Assembly (NCBI RefSeq): GCF_019884785.1
Contig: NZ_CP082326.1
Location: 310,001 to 374,000 of the forward strand
DNA from: Crassaminicella profunda
GTDB lineage: Bacteria; Bacillota; Clostridia; Peptostreptococcales; Thermotaleaceae
Reading direction: 5' to 3'
DNA length: 64,000 bases
Shown here: piece after piece, positions 9,001-17,809 of the stretch
How positions within the stretch are numbered: the stretch's first letter is position 1
How the letters are laid out: each line of letters begins with the position of its first letter
Translations under genes and position numbers: made by a program
Notes under the pieces: generated by a model
Databases searched by the model: none
What the model was told of the DNA's origin: nothing
Seen by the model: the letters and a program-made list of their open reading frames with translations, nothing else

Positions 9001-11525
9001 TAGAGATTACTACACCAAAGGAAGGTACTTCCGGTGAAGGAGAAGAACCAGAAGAAAAAAGAGAAAGTGTATATATACGTATAGAAGGATATGATCATAC
9101 GATTTTACCAAGAACCAAAATAACAGTACCTTTATTTGATCTTACTGAGTATCTAAGAAAAGGAACAGGTGATACTGCTACAGATGATGGAAATTGGGGA
9201 GTAGATCAATTCAAATCTCCTACAGTAGCCCACGCTATTGTAAAAGCATTAGAAAATAATGGTATAAGCTATGATTTCCAAGATTATGGATGGGGATTAT
9301 ATATAGCTATGATTGATGGTGAAAGAGAAAAAGATCACAAAGGCATGTCTGGTTGGCTGTATAGAATTAATGGTAGCTTAGCACAAGTAGGTTGCCAAGG
9401 CACAAATATAAGTGAGGATGATGAAATTGTTTGGTACTATGGAGCCTATGGATTTGATAATGTATATACAAAAATGACTGCGGATCAAACGTCTGTAGGC
9501 GTAGGTGGAGAAGTAAAAATTCATGCAGATGGATATGAAAATGGATTTAGTAATAATGTACGTCCATTAAAAGATGCAACTGTTTTAGTAAATGGAGAGC
9601 CTTTTGAAATGGATGGAAAAGTAGTGAAAACGGATAGGGAAGGAAACGCTACATTGAAATTTGATAAAAATGGCATGTATGAAATTTCGTTAATTCGATA
9701 TGCTGAAAGAGGCAAACGATATATAGATATCGCAAGACCTGTACCAATTAGCATTAAAGTAGGAACAGGAGAATCAAGTTCTCCTGAACAAAAGTTAGAA
9801 AATGCAGAATATAAAGAGGAAAGCAAAATTGTTAGTGATAAAAATGCCAAAGAGAGTGAAGTAGTAAAAGCAGTAGATGATGCTGCGGAGAAGTTAAGTA
9901 AAAATGCAGATGCAGTAAAATCAGAAGAAGATGCTAAAAAATTAATCAGTCATGGAAAAGATGTTTCAAAAATTATAGAAAAGGCCATAGAAAGAGTCAA
10001 AAATGAAGAAAGTGCAAAGGATATAGCCAAAGAGAGTACAAAGATTATAAATCTTCTAGGAAAATCAGCTGAAAAATTAACAAAAGAAGAAGATAAAAAA
10101 GATATCAGTAAAATAATAGAAGATAATATAGACATCACATTAAAAGCAATGGATAAAATAAAAAATCAAACAGATCTAAATGATATTGTAAGTAATGTGA
10201 TAGATAATATTAAGAACATCTCTAAAAATATTGGAGAGAAAAACGAAAAAAATATGATGAAAAAGGTAATAAAGATAGCAGAAAAAGCAGTTGAAAAAGC
10301 AACTATAAAAGAAATCGACACACAAAAAATAGTAATAGAAAAAGAAAAGGCTATAGTAACAGTAGATAAGGGTACAATAAAAGAAATAGCTAAAAATACA
10401 GATATTACAGTAAAAGAGATCAAAAAAATACTAAAGAAAAATGGTCTTGAAAGTAAAAAGAAAGTGGAAAATGAAGTAATGATTAAAATACCAAAAGCAG
10501 ACCAAAAAGAAATAGAAGCTAAATTACCTAAAGAAATGATGAAAGTATTGAAGGAAAATGATATAAAACAAGCACATATTAAGATAGAAACAACTATATT
10601 TACTTTAACTCAAGATACTTTTGAAGAAAAAGATAAAGAAATTGCTTTAAGTTCAAAAGCTATTGATCGAAATGGTCTAACTACTCTTCAAAAAAATAAA
10701 GTACCAAAAGGATGCATGGTAGTAGATCTAAATGCTAAGGTTGGAGAAGAAAAGGTAAGCAATTTCAATGAACCAATCAGTGTAAGCATTCAATATAAAG
10801 GAGAAGTGAAAAAAGGAGAAACTGTACAAGTATTCTTACTAAATGATAATGGTACTATTGAAAGTATGGGTGGAACATATGATTCAGATACAAAAATGGT
10901 AACCTTTGAGGCGCCTCATTTTAGTAAATACTTTGCTAAGAAAGCAAATGAAGATGAAATAGTAGAAGTAAAAGTAACCTTTAAGGATCTTGCAGGTTAT
11001 GAATGGGCAAAAGAAGCTATTGAAGCTATGGCAAAGGAAAAAATTATCAATGGTCGAAAGACTGGAATATTTGATCCATCAGCAAATATTACAAGAGCAG
11101 AATTTGCTACATTAGTAACAAAGATGATGGGATATCCTACAGAAGAGATGAATCTATCATTTAAAGATGTATCAAAAGATGCTTGGTACTATGATTACGT
11201 AGGAGCAGCGTATAAAAATGGATTGATCAATGGTAGAAGTGAAACCGTATTTGATCCAAATGGAAACATCACAAGACAAGAAATGGCAGTGATCGTTGCA
11301 AAAGTTCTAGAGAAAAAAGGATATGAAAAATCAAGCTTAGATCATTTAAATATATTTAAAGATACTGAAAATATTGCATCTTGGGCAAAAGATTCTGTAA
11401 GTCTTTGCGTAAAAGAAAAAATCATCAGTGGAATGGGTGATGGAAACTTCGCACCAAAAGAAAATGCAAATAGAGCACAAGCTGCTACAATGCTTTATAA
11501 GATTTACAATTTAATCAACAAATAA
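6099..11525 (+). CDS. Giant SLH-anchored surface protein with transcobalamin-like alpha barrel and DUF4430 domain (1808 aa)
   Basis: Signal peptide (about 1-27, PSFAAG). Approximate order: SbsA-type Ig-like domain (130-260); BIG2 (265-350); alpha/alpha barrel of the prenyltransferase/squalene-oxidase-repeat type (354-655); beta domains (660-880), one ending HFSVYG like ZU5; fibronectin type III (885-970); DUF4430 (990-1125; GWLYRINGSLAQVG, DEIVWYYGAYG); Ig-like domain; a long charged helical stalk (about 1230-1530); ZU5-like domain ending HFSKYFAKK; three SLH repeats (1625-1808). Barrel followed by DUF4430 is the domain order of intrinsic factor/transcobalamin. No DxDD cyclase motif was seen in the barrel. 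Start ATG 6099 follows AAAGGGGGCAT. It belongs to the riboswitch 1 unit and ends at a strong terminator. Proposed role: cell-surface capture of corrinoids. Confidence 0.85.
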   Translation: MKTNKKFFSFLLVVLMIATTILPSFAAGIQIKPFDEKYTKDTYRSGQWLTLTADEGQDGHMKWYKIDSNGESLDWNTKDKTRNYYIYSFKDKLLNDTGKSVTSVVYAVYETVSGSVYQSVEIPVEPDPKPLELVEVHPNYEEIGVKKDGEISLVFNQPVEFNKDGTASRKIRIRYDENKDGNVRQYYPNRNASYKNKLIFSNETPNKVILQICDEEGNPIQLKENHSYKIDVFSGWIQAKDHNPYLKRDYYSNKMIKFGFDTKVIPVSLQINPPNKTIYTGESFQLSLTAVDEEGRNVADYQPAWGTSNPGVAMVSPEGILQARTSGKVTITASVKEKEGISTSIDVEIKKGNEYGEKIKAAIDGAAEVALDNQYSMDWVALGLARAGKSQMIPKDYFESTIKELKAKEAAEKDKIAAPTEYERKVLGVLAAGGNPRNIGGYDLVEKTYSGDLEGQGINSVIFGLIALDAGEFHVPKDARWTREKLIQNLLDNECTYTKDEKELIGGWALKTDANPNPPSDPDITGMAMTALAPYNNDEYPKVKEAIGRAVEYLAATQQDSGGYFSWNTANSEACAQAIMGLCTNGIDPSSEKFTKNGNNLLDALLSFELPNHGGFAHMIVNDELKLNGMSNEQALYALDQYMYYLEGKGSIYHWGKDNIAPTIEVENLPEEIVSEEGKLQFDVYVKDNRDGDIVPQVKFDNQVIPKNGAGKYEIVLKEGKNTITVVATDASNNKIEKEYTIIRYKQIYQTGQNIALKENVPIKIEGIDGTIDIDLGAMNVENEAALNVTDETQNEAYQPSEDIGLKVAGQIINFDFKGIHVDQQHPATLRLSAKEGINPSKASLYYFNKETKKWEYVPSAYKEGKLIAQVTHFSVYGILVDEKAPENVRVQSKMVASDKVLLNLSAEDDSLVKEYQIFRDDYSEEEPAIIARTNQFLDDEVQPNTKYQYKIKAVDVFGNISDFSEALEITTPKEGTSGEGEEPEEKRESVYIRIEGYDHTILPRTKITVPLFDLTEYLRKGTGDTATDDGNWGVDQFKSPTVAHAIVKALENNGISYDFQDYGWGLYIAMIDGEREKDHKGMSGWLYRINGSLAQVGCQGTNISEDDEIVWYYGAYGFDNVYTKMTADQTSVGVGGEVKIHADGYENGFSNNVRPLKDATVLVNGEPFEMDGKVVKTDREGNATLKFDKNGMYEISLIRYAERGKRYIDIARPVPISIKVGTGESSSPEQKLENAEYKEESKIVSDKNAKESEVVKAVDDAAEKLSKNADAVKSEEDAKKLISHGKDVSKIIEKAIERVKNEESAKDIAKESTKIINLLGKSAEKLTKEEDKKDISKIIEDNIDITLKAMDKIKNQTDLNDIVSNVIDNIKNISKNIGEKNEKNMMKKVIKIAEKAVEKATIKEIDTQKIVIEKEKAIVTVDKGTIKEIAKNTDITVKEIKKILKKNGLESKKKVENEVMIKIPKADQKEIEAKLPKEMMKVLKENDIKQAHIKIETTIFTLTQDTFEEKDKEIALSSKAIDRNGLTTLQKNKVPKGCMVVDLNAKVGEEKVSNFNEPISVSIQYKGEVKKGETVQVFLLNDNGTIESMGGTYDSDTKMVTFEAPHFSKYFAKKANEDEIVEVKVTFKDLAGYEWAKEAIEAMAKEKIINGRKTGIFDPSANITRAEFATLVTKMMGYPTEEMNLSFKDVSKDAWYYDYVGAAYKNGLINGRSETVFDPNGNITRQEMAVIVAKVLEKKGYEKSSLDHLNIFKDTENIASWAKDSVSLCVKEKIISGMGDGNFAPKENANRAQAATMLYKIYNLINK

Positions 11526-11534
11526 ATTTAGATG

Positions 11535-11573
11535 AAAAACTACCAGCAAAAACTGCTGGTAGTTTTTCTTTTT
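11535..11573 (+). terminator. Intrinsic terminator ending the first B12-regulated unit
   Basis: AAAAACTACCAGCA pairs with TGCTGGTAGTTTTT across a short A-rich loop, followed by CTTTTT. A strong hairpin with U-tract 10 bases after the stop codon. Confidence 0.92.
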
Positions 11574-11618
11574 AAATTAAAAATACATGAAAATTATGGT
11601 GATTTTGTAAAATTAATG

Positions 11619-11647
11619 TTGACACTATATATAAAGTAAGATAGAAT
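11619..11647 (+). promoter_or_regulatory. Promoter of the second cobalamin riboswitch unit
   Basis: TTGACA at 11619-11624, a 17-bp spacer, TAGAAT at 11642-11647. It matches the promoters of the other two cobalamin riboswitches in form and precedes the aptamer by about 100 bases. Confidence 0.8.
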
Positions 11648-11749
11648 TTATTTCGTGTGAATTCAATAAGATATAGATGGATGTATTATTTATAGAAAAT
11701 GATACATCATTTCCTATTTTAAAATAAGTTAATAAATAAAATACTATTT

Positions 11750-11945
11750 AGGTGCGTTGATATGTATCATGTATCAAAGCTGAAAAGGGAATCGAGTAAA
11801 AATCTCGAACGGTCCGGCCGCTGTAATTGGGGAGTAACCTTTCAATATGCCACTGGGAAACTGGGAAGGCGAAGGGAAAACGTTGATCCATAAGTCAGAA
11901 TACCTGCCTAATTAGTTTGTGTATGAACCTTCCGAGGAAAGGGGA
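11750..11945 (+). promoter_or_regulatory. Cobalamin riboswitch 2
   Basis: Blocks match riboswitch 1 closely: GAAAAGGGAAT, CGGTCCGGCCGCTGTAA near 11810-11826, GCCACTGGGAAACTGGGAAG near 11849-11868, B12-box variant GTCAGAATACCTGCC near 11894-11908, then CCTTCCGAGGAAAGGGG. Terminator at 12013-12043 follows. The likeness to riboswitch 1 suggests duplication of the whole regulatory leader. It controls the three-gene unit 12078-22703. Confidence 0.95.
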
Positions 11946-12012
11946 AATACAAGGCAGGAATGTATGTGAACGATACCATATAGATGGTATTTCATTATAT
12001 TATAATAAGAGC

Positions 12013-12043
12013 CTTGACTTTCAATGGGAGTCAAGTTTTTTTT
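12013..12043 (+). terminator. Intrinsic terminator, expression platform of cobalamin riboswitch 2
   Basis: CTTGACT (12013-12019) pairs with AGTCAAG (12029-12035), followed by eight or more T. It lies between aptamer and first gene, so ligand-dependent termination is the expected mechanism. Confidence 0.88.
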
Positions 12044-12077
12044 ATATAAAAAAGTTAAATAGAAGGGAGTATTAAAA

Positions 12078-15000
12078 ATGAACAAACGGCTAATAAGTAT
12101 TTTTTTAGTGATAGCTTTATTAATCAGTTGTGTTCCAACGTTCGATTTAGCATATGCAGAAGTTGAGTATATGGAACATGTACAGATTACGGATAAAGTA
12201 TCATTAGTAGAAAAAAAGGAAATAAAGGTAGGGGAAAAAATAGATTTATATGCTCAGATAATTAATAATCAAGGGGATAAAGTAACAGATTATTCAAAGA
12301 AAGATACAAAGTATAGTTGGACGAGTCAAAATGATGCAAAAGCAACTGTTACTGTTACTGATAATGTATATGGAATAGGAACTATAGAAGGAATAGAAGC
12401 AGGAACATTAAAAATAACAGTAGAGAGTATTGATTGTGAAAATTGTGAACCTAAAGAAATAGAGATTACAGTAATAGAAGATCAACCAAAAGAAGTTATT
12501 GAAAGTAAAGATTATACAGATATGATTGATACTTCTTTAGAGAAGGTAAAAAATTATTATTCATCTCAAGGTGAATTAGAGTATTTACCTGCAATGGCAT
12601 ATTATCATTCTAGTAATGATTTAAATATAGATAAAGTAAAAAAATATAAAGATGATTATGCAACTAATTGCTGTAAAGGGATAATAAGTGCTATTATTTC
12701 TAAAAAAGACCCAAGAAAATTCAAATGTAATGGTACAACTTTGGATTATGTGAATGCATTAATAGAGATTCAGAAAAAAGGTGAAGGAAAATTCCATAGA
12801 TCTTTTGATTGGCATGCTTATTGTATGTTAGCTTTAGATATGGCTGGAGCAGATTATGATAAGGAAAAAGCATTAGAAGAAATAAAAAAGAATTTTGAAA
12901 CAAATGGAGATAAAGCATATGTATTAAAGTATAATCGAGAAAATATAGAATACACAGCTATTGGGTTAATGGCTTTATCTAATCATAAGGATATAGATTG
13001 GGTAAAAGAATATATAACTAAAGGTGTAAAATATATAAAATCTAAACAAAATGAGTATGGTGGCTTTGGAGCTTATGGAACACCACCAACTGAAAGACCT
13101 AAGCTTATAGGAAATATTATACAGGGACTAATTGCAGTTGGAGAAGATCCATTATCTAGTGAGTATATAAAAAATGGAAAAAGTATGTTAGATATATTGA
13201 TTAGTTGTCAGAATGAAGAAACTTATTATACAGATAATAATGGAGCTTTTAATAGTTCATCTAACTCAAACAGAATCGATAAAACAGGAACAGAAATAGC
13301 TTTTGCGGCACTTGCAGATTTAAAACAAGGAAAATCTATGTATCATGAAATAAAAATAGATGAAGATGAGACACCTGGTGGTGATGAAAGTACTCCATCA
13401 GATATTGTTATCAATCTTTCTCAAAATGAAGTGATAGAGGGAGAAACATTAAATATTGAATATAAAGTAGTAGATGATAAAAATAAAGAAGTTAAAGGAC
13501 CGTATGTTATATGGACAAGTTCTGATGAAAGTATAGCATCTGTTAAAGATGGAGTGATTACTGGAAAAAAAGCTGGAGATATAATAATTACAGTAAAAGT
13601 TGAAAATACTTCAGTAACAAAAATAATAAATATAGAAGTAGTGAAAAGAAAAGCAGCGAATATAAGAATATATTTAAATGAAAAGGAAGTAAAAGAAGAA
13701 TTAAATATTAAAGGTATTGACAAGACTTTAACATTTACAGCAAAAATTTCAGATCAAAAAGATAAACTGATGCCTTCACAAGAAGTAATATGGTCAAGTG
13801 ATAATGAAAATATTGCTGTAATTGATATTGATGGTAAGGTTACTATAAAATCTGTTGGTAAAGTAAAAATAGTTGGAAAAGTAAAAGATATGGAATCTAT
13901 TACAAATACTGTTGTATTAAATATTGTACCTATTGTACCTACGAGATTAGAAGTTTCATTAGATCAAAAGAATATAGTCATAGGCAGTAAATTGAAAATA
14001 AATGTTTTGGCATATGATCAAGATAATGAAGTTCTAAAAAACCCAAATATTATATGGGAAGTAGAACCCAAAGATATGGCAACAATAGACGATAAGTATA
14101 TACTTTCTGTATTAAAACAAGGAAGCATGCGTATAAAAGCTAAAATAGCAAAAACTGATAAAGATTTTGTAGAAAGTAATATACTTTCATTAAAAGCGGT
14201 AAAGTCAAAAACAAGAGAAGAAAAAATTGATGAAGCTATAGATAATCTTATACTAAGGTATAAAAATCCCACCTTTTATGGACCTGATGGACTTTCGAGT
14301 AAATATACAGATAAATTAGCATTAGCACTTAGGTCTTCTGGAATGAATATAGAAGATATCAATAAGACAAAAAATATATTTAGAACATCAGCAGGGGCTT
14401 ATGGTCTTTTAAATACTTCAAAAAATATTATAACGTTGATTGCTGTAAATGAAGACCCAAAGGAACAGGTAGAAAAAATACTTGATAATTCTTTTGTGTT
14501 TTACAAAGATATAAAGGAAGAAGATGTAGATGGACTTGTATATGCAATTATAGCTCTTGATATGGCTGATGTAGACTATAATAAAAAAGAAGCTGTAAAA
14601 GCCTTAATCAGTATGATGAAAAAAGATAGTGATGGAAAAATTTATATTGAGTCTTATGAAAAGATAAATGCAAATTTAACAGCTAAGGCAATGATTGCAC
14701 TCTCAAAACATAAAGATATAGTGAATGTTACTGATACAATTAATGGAATTAAAAAATGTTTAAAGAGTTTACAATGTGAATCAGGATTGATAAAAGATTT
14801 GTATGATTCGGGAGATGAAGGAAGTTGTAGAGTAACAAGTGAAGTGATTCAAGCCATTATAGCACTTGGGGAAAATCCTTTAGATGAATATTGGATGATA
14901 GAAGATATGCATAAAAATAATTTAGTAGATGCAATGCTCGCTTGCAGAGATGGACAAAGGTTTAGACGTTCATTAAATGGAAGCGTAGCAAATCCACAAA

Positions 15001-17798
15001 CAGATGCAGCTATGGCAGCTCTTGCAGATTTAAAAATAGGAAAATCAATGTATCATGAACTAAAATATGTAAAAGTAGGAGCGCCTTCTAAAATAGAAAT
15101 AACTAATGAAGACCCTATAGAAGTAGTAGAATCGTATACTGTTCAAATTAAAGCTACTGTATATGATAAGGATAATAATGTTGTAAGAAATGAAAGTATT
15201 CAGTGGGAAAGTAGTGACCCAAAAAAAGCAACGGTAGAAAATGGAGAAGTCAAAGCTTTAGAGGACGGTATAGTTACGATAAAAGTAAGTATAGCGAATC
15301 AACCGGAAATAATGAAAGAAATTACTGTAAAGATAAAATCAGGTGTTTCAGATGATGTTTTAAAGGAAAAGTTAAAGAAAGAGATAAATTTCTTAAAAGC
15401 TCATCATGAAGCTTATAGGCAATATGAATTTTTAGCAGCACCAGCAGCAATAATTTCAGGAATAGATAAGAAGGAAGTTCAAGATAAATTATATAAATAT
15501 AGAAAATATACAAGTACCTACCAATACGCAAAATTAATTATATCAGCATTAGGTGCAGGTTTAAATCCAAGAAGTATTAAAATTGAAGGAAGTGTAACAA
15601 ATACTGTAGATATATTAAGAGCTGCTCAAGTGAAAGATGGGAAAAATAAAGGACAGTTTATCATTAATAGTTATTCAGATATAGATTCGATTGAAGGATT
15701 AGGATATGCGATTATAGCTCTTGATATGGCTGATGCAGATTATGATGAAGAAGCGGCTATCAATGCATTGATAAATTTACTAAAAGATCTTGATATAAAA
15801 ACAAAATTAGGAAAAGATGAAGTAAAAATAAAAGCGGTGGCATTAACTGCTTTTGCAAATCATAAGAGTATTGAAGGCGTTAATGAGCAAATAGAGACGA
15901 TTATAAAATTAATAAAAGATGAACTAGAAGATGAAAAAAATGAAGAAGGAGAATTTGGGTCAAAACAAGGAGGAAATAGCGTAATTGCTACAGCTAGAGT
16001 GATTCAAGCATTGATAGCTAATGATATAAATCCTCTGTATTCAAAAGAATGGAGAAAAGGTAAAAACACTGTTCTTAGCAATCTGTTGAAAAAGAAATAT
16101 GAACATCCAACAGATATCAGTAAATCAGGTTTTTCTGCATTTGAAGGAGGATCACGTGAATATCATTCTACATATTATGCATTTGCCGCCTTCACCGATA
16201 TGTATACAAATGAGTCTATGTTTAAAAGGTTGGCAATCCAATACGATGGATCAACTTCAGTAGGAGAAATTGCAAAACTAGATATTCTACATCCAGAAAA
16301 AAATAAGATGTTAATGGGACAAACACTAAAATTACAAGTGAGTGCTTTTGACAATAAAAATAGTATTGTAGAAAATCCTGCTGTTTTATGGAAATCTTCT
16401 GACGATACTATAGCAAGTGTCAAAGATGGATTAGTTCAAGGGATCAAACCAGGAAAAGTAAAGATTATAGCATATGTAAAAGATAAGGATATAGAAAGTG
16501 AAATAGACATTTGGGTAGAAGATTTAGACGTGAAAAATATTGAGATACAATGTAAAAAAAATAGAGTAAGAGTAGATGATGACATTCCTTTAGACGTAAA
16601 AGCATTTAACAAAATAGACGGTGAAATAGAAGGAAAAAAATTCCTTTGGACTATAGACAATGAAAATATTTCAAAACTCTATGAAAAAGAAGGAAAAATG
16701 TACTTAAAGGCAAATGCAAAGGGAAAAGTTGTAGTAAAAGCAGTATTAGAAGATGATCCGAATATGATGGATGAATTCATCATACATATTTTTGATGAGA
16801 AATCAGTGAAGGTAAAAATAAGAGTCGAAGGACTAGACGAAACCATTATACCACTAACTGAAATCGAGGTAGAAAATTTAGATTTAGGAAAATATAGTGA
16901 TGGCAGCTCTATTTTAGAAGAGAATCCAACAGCAATGAATGCATTGATTCAAGTTTTAGAAGAGAATCATATAGATTGTATGGATAAGAAACAGTTTGAT
17001 GCTCGAAAGGATTTGTCGAATATAGATAATATTAATGGAATCAAAGAATCAGAGGATAGACCAAACGGTGGATGGATGTATTTTATAGATGATCAATACA
17101 TAGGTCAAGGTATGAAAAATAAAGAAATTCAAGAAGGAAATATGATCAGTGTTGTTTATTTAAAAGATTATACTAAACAATCTTATGCATATTTTTATAG
17201 AAGTGAGAAAAAAATTAAACCAAATACAAGTTTTACTATCAATTTAAAAGCAAATGTGAGTAAAACTAAAGCTATGGATGAGTATGAAAAGATTGATATA
17301 GAGAATGCTCAAATATTCGTAAATGGAAAGCCATATGTAGTAGAAGGCAAAAATGTAGTAACAGATCAAGATGGAAATGCTGTATTAAAGTTTGAAAAAG
17401 AGGGAGAATATCATATCACTGCAACAAGAATCAAAGATGGTATTGTAAATATTACGAAACCTTATTGTAAAGTGATTGCAACGAATGAATTAGAACAATT
17501 TGAAATAAAACTAAATAATGAAAAATATCCAAAAGGTGAAGAAGCAAGATTAACGATGACGATAAAAAATAGTGATGAAGAACCTTCTAATATGCTTTGC
17601 AAAATCCAGCTATGTGATGAAAGCAACAAAGTATTAAAATCAAGTAGTGTAGAAAAAGTACTAGAGGGTAATGGAGAAACAACTCTAGCACCAGGATTTT
17701 CTATACCTGATGAGGGACATTATAAAATAAAAATATTCTTATCAGATGGAAAAGAAGAAAATATATTTGAATCAACGAAAACAATAGAGACTAACTAA
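12078..17798 (+). CDS. Giant secreted protein with three transcobalamin-like alpha barrels and one DUF4430 domain (1906 aa)
   Basis: Signal peptide about 1-28 (DLAYAE). Approximate order: Ig-like; barrel 1 (145-424); three BIG2-type domains (445-705); barrel 2 (711-994); BIG2 (1005-1085); barrel 3 (1091-1384); two BIG2 (1390-1575); DUF4430 (1577-1700; GGWMYFIDDQYIGQG); then two beta domains, the last CARDB-like, which also ends the protease encoded next. Each barrel repeats the phrase ALDMA-AD-YD/N and ends with a variant of FAALADLKxGKSMYHE. No cyclase DxDD motif and no SLH repeats are seen, so it may attach through partners or be soluble. Three barrels against one DUF4430 implies either several ligand sites or barrels that pair with DUF4430 domains of other proteins. 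Start ATG 12078 follows AGAAGGGAGTATTAAAA. First gene behind riboswitch 2; the next gene starts 11 bases later. Confidence 0.85.
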   Translation: MNKRLISIFLVIALLISCVPTFDLAYAEVEYMEHVQITDKVSLVEKKEIKVGEKIDLYAQIINNQGDKVTDYSKKDTKYSWTSQNDAKATVTVTDNVYGIGTIEGIEAGTLKITVESIDCENCEPKEIEITVIEDQPKEVIESKDYTDMIDTSLEKVKNYYSSQGELEYLPAMAYYHSSNDLNIDKVKKYKDDYATNCCKGIISAIISKKDPRKFKCNGTTLDYVNALIEIQKKGEGKFHRSFDWHAYCMLALDMAGADYDKEKALEEIKKNFETNGDKAYVLKYNRENIEYTAIGLMALSNHKDIDWVKEYITKGVKYIKSKQNEYGGFGAYGTPPTERPKLIGNIIQGLIAVGEDPLSSEYIKNGKSMLDILISCQNEETYYTDNNGAFNSSSNSNRIDKTGTEIAFAALADLKQGKSMYHEIKIDEDETPGGDESTPSDIVINLSQNEVIEGETLNIEYKVVDDKNKEVKGPYVIWTSSDESIASVKDGVITGKKAGDIIITVKVENTSVTKIINIEVVKRKAANIRIYLNEKEVKEELNIKGIDKTLTFTAKISDQKDKLMPSQEVIWSSDNENIAVIDIDGKVTIKSVGKVKIVGKVKDMESITNTVVLNIVPIVPTRLEVSLDQKNIVIGSKLKINVLAYDQDNEVLKNPNIIWEVEPKDMATIDDKYILSVLKQGSMRIKAKIAKTDKDFVESNILSLKAVKSKTREEKIDEAIDNLILRYKNPTFYGPDGLSSKYTDKLALALRSSGMNIEDINKTKNIFRTSAGAYGLLNTSKNIITLIAVNEDPKEQVEKILDNSFVFYKDIKEEDVDGLVYAIIALDMADVDYNKKEAVKALISMMKKDSDGKIYIESYEKINANLTAKAMIALSKHKDIVNVTDTINGIKKCLKSLQCESGLIKDLYDSGDEGSCRVTSEVIQAIIALGENPLDEYWMIEDMHKNNLVDAMLACRDGQRFRRSLNGSVANPQTDAAMAALADLKIGKSMYHELKYVKVGAPSKIEITNEDPIEVVESYTVQIKATVYDKDNNVVRNESIQWESSDPKKATVENGEVKALEDGIVTIKVSIANQPEIMKEITVKIKSGVSDDVLKEKLKKEINFLKAHHEAYRQYEFLAAPAAIISGIDKKEVQDKLYKYRKYTSTYQYAKLIISALGAGLNPRSIKIEGSVTNTVDILRAAQVKDGKNKGQFIINSYSDIDSIEGLGYAIIALDMADADYDEEAAINALINLLKDLDIKTKLGKDEVKIKAVALTAFANHKSIEGVNEQIETIIKLIKDELEDEKNEEGEFGSKQGGNSVIATARVIQALIANDINPLYSKEWRKGKNTVLSNLLKKKYEHPTDISKSGFSAFEGGSREYHSTYYAFAAFTDMYTNESMFKRLAIQYDGSTSVGEIAKLDILHPEKNKMLMGQTLKLQVSAFDNKNSIVENPAVLWKSSDDTIASVKDGLVQGIKPGKVKIIAYVKDKDIESEIDIWVEDLDVKNIEIQCKKNRVRVDDDIPLDVKAFNKIDGEIEGKKFLWTIDNENISKLYEKEGKMYLKANAKGKVVVKAVLEDDPNMMDEFIIHIFDEKSVKVKIRVEGLDETIIPLTEIEVENLDLGKYSDGSSILEENPTAMNALIQVLEENHIDCMDKKQFDARKDLSNIDNINGIKESEDRPNGGWMYFIDDQYIGQGMKNKEIQEGNMISVVYLKDYTKQSYAYFYRSEKKIKPNTSFTINLKANVSKTKAMDEYEKIDIENAQIFVNGKPYVVEGKNVVTDQDGNAVLKFEKEGEYHITATRIKDGIVNITKPYCKVIATNELEQFEIKLNNEKYPKGEEARLTMTIKNSDEEPSNMLCKIQLCDESNKVLKSSSVEKVLEGNGETTLAPGFSIPDEGHYKIKIFLSDGKEENIFESTKTIETN

Positions 17799-17809
17799 AG
17801 GGGAAGAGG

